64,000 nt of DNA from Stentor coeruleus (lineage: Eukaryota; Ciliophora; Heterotrichea; Heterotrichida; Stentoridae), in contig MPUH01000180.1 of assembly GCA_001970955.1 (NCBI GenBank), positions 25,230 to 89,229 of the forward strand, read 5' to 3'. The position numbers and the translations under genes are program-made. Numbering within the stretch: the stretch's first letter is position 1; the number at the start of each line of letters is the position of its first letter. This document shows, piece after piece, positions 63,741 through 64,000 of the stretch. Under the pieces are notes generated by a model. It was not told where the DNA came from. It saw only the letters and a program-made list of their open reading frames with translations, and did no database searches.

Positions 63741-64000
63741 TTATTTATTCCTTTTAATACCTCTAAGTGAATCTTCTAATTTACCTTTCTTTATAGTATC
63801 TTTTTTAAGTAGTTCCATCTGGATATCAATCGGCATAAGCTCAAGCAAAGGTATAGACTCAGGAACAGTTTTTTCAATAAACGCCACACATCCTTTCCAT
63901 ATAATATTCTGTTCCCATATTTTTCTATCAAGTAAATATGGAAGTGCATAGTTTATAAAAAAAGTACATTATCGTGCTTGGTAAAGGCTCGATCCTAATA
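63741..64000 (-). CDS. SYMPK: Symplekin C-terminus (partial; frame slip in an A7 run)
   Basis: At the right edge the minus strand encodes a C-terminal fragment with EPLPSTIMYFF, then NYALPYLLDRKIWEQNIIW, KGCVAFIEKTVPESIPLLEL and a basic end ending in TAA at 63741-63743. The order PLP...LL.R.IW....W.G......T.P.....L matches the symplekin C-terminal domain, a scaffold of mRNA 3'-end cleavage and polyadenylation. The first and second parts lie in different frames that meet at an A7 run (63957-63963); one fewer A would join them. The gene continues beyond the window, so nothing can be said of its N-terminus. The plus-strand ORF over the same bases is a shadow. Confidence 0.65.

Noticed and set aside
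63694-63951. 85-codon plus-strand ORF at the right edge
   Set aside because: Antisense to the symplekin C-terminal domain, which has recognisable conserved blocks.
1-64000. tRNA, rRNA or CRISPR loci
   Set aside because: No B-box-like sequences, rRNA segments or spaced direct repeats were seen by eye; without a covariance search absence is not proven.

Overview
The window looks like macronuclear DNA of a heterotrich ciliate, most likely Stentor or a close relative. It is AT-rich and gene-dense. Genes either lack introns or carry GT-AG introns of 15 nt: six were placed here with exact coordinates, plus one candidate of only 14 nt. Stop codons are mostly TAA, then TAG, with a single TGA, and TAA/TAG are not used as sense codons, unlike in Paramecium or Tetrahymena. 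The gene content is typical of a ciliate: many protein kinases, a membrane-anchored cyclic-nucleotide phosphodiesterase, ciliary and centriolar coiled-coil proteins, a kinesin and a V-ATPase subunit. Taxon assignment is inference from introns, code use and gene content.

Layout. 1-9 kb: a partial proline-rich protein with tandem RING-like zinc fingers (-), small unknown basic proteins, an ABHD17-like depalmitoylase (-) and a small unknown (-). 9.4-14.1 kb: a very long KLC-type TPR protein that continues into a pseudokinase domain but is split by a 49-bp tandem duplication. 14.9-21.9 kb: a three-exon unknown helical protein (-), an MNS1-like axonemal coiled coil (+), the meiotic MutS homologue MSH4 (-) and a two-motif CDGSH protein (+). 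23.2-29.2 kb: V-ATPase subunit A (+), choline-phosphate cytidylyltransferase (-), a multi-PX membrane protein (+) and an inactive histidine-phosphatase-like membrane protein (+). 30.1-38.2 kb: four kinases that all begin Met-Gly-Cys, one clearly a pseudokinase, with DNA polymerase kappa lying among them. 40.2-49.7 kb: an RBR ubiquitin ligase (+), a coiled-coil protein (-), a DYRK kinase (-), a membrane PDE (-) and an unknown (-). 50.4-64 kb: an unknown (-), a large acidic coiled-coil protein (+), kinesin-1 (-), a zinc-ribbon protein with tiny introns (-), a Rab-like GTPase (+), a protein with repeated FYGVTPPQSR motifs (+), an unknown (-) and the C-terminus of symplekin (-).

Genes are independently transcribed units, not operons; spacings go down to 27 bp between convergent stop codons and 36 bp between divergent start codons. 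Most intergenic DNA shows a consistent strand bias: 5' flanks are C/A-rich (G-poor) on the coding strand and 3' flanks are G/T-rich (C-poor), so composition alone predicts gene direction.

The assembly contains eight single-N gaps, each flanked by a direct repeat of 41-128 bp. These are almost certainly unmerged contig overlaps; one breaks the DYRK gene and one inserts 27 false codons into the Rab-like gene. The 49-bp duplication in the TPR-pseudokinase and an A7-run frame slip in symplekin may be related errors or real lesions.
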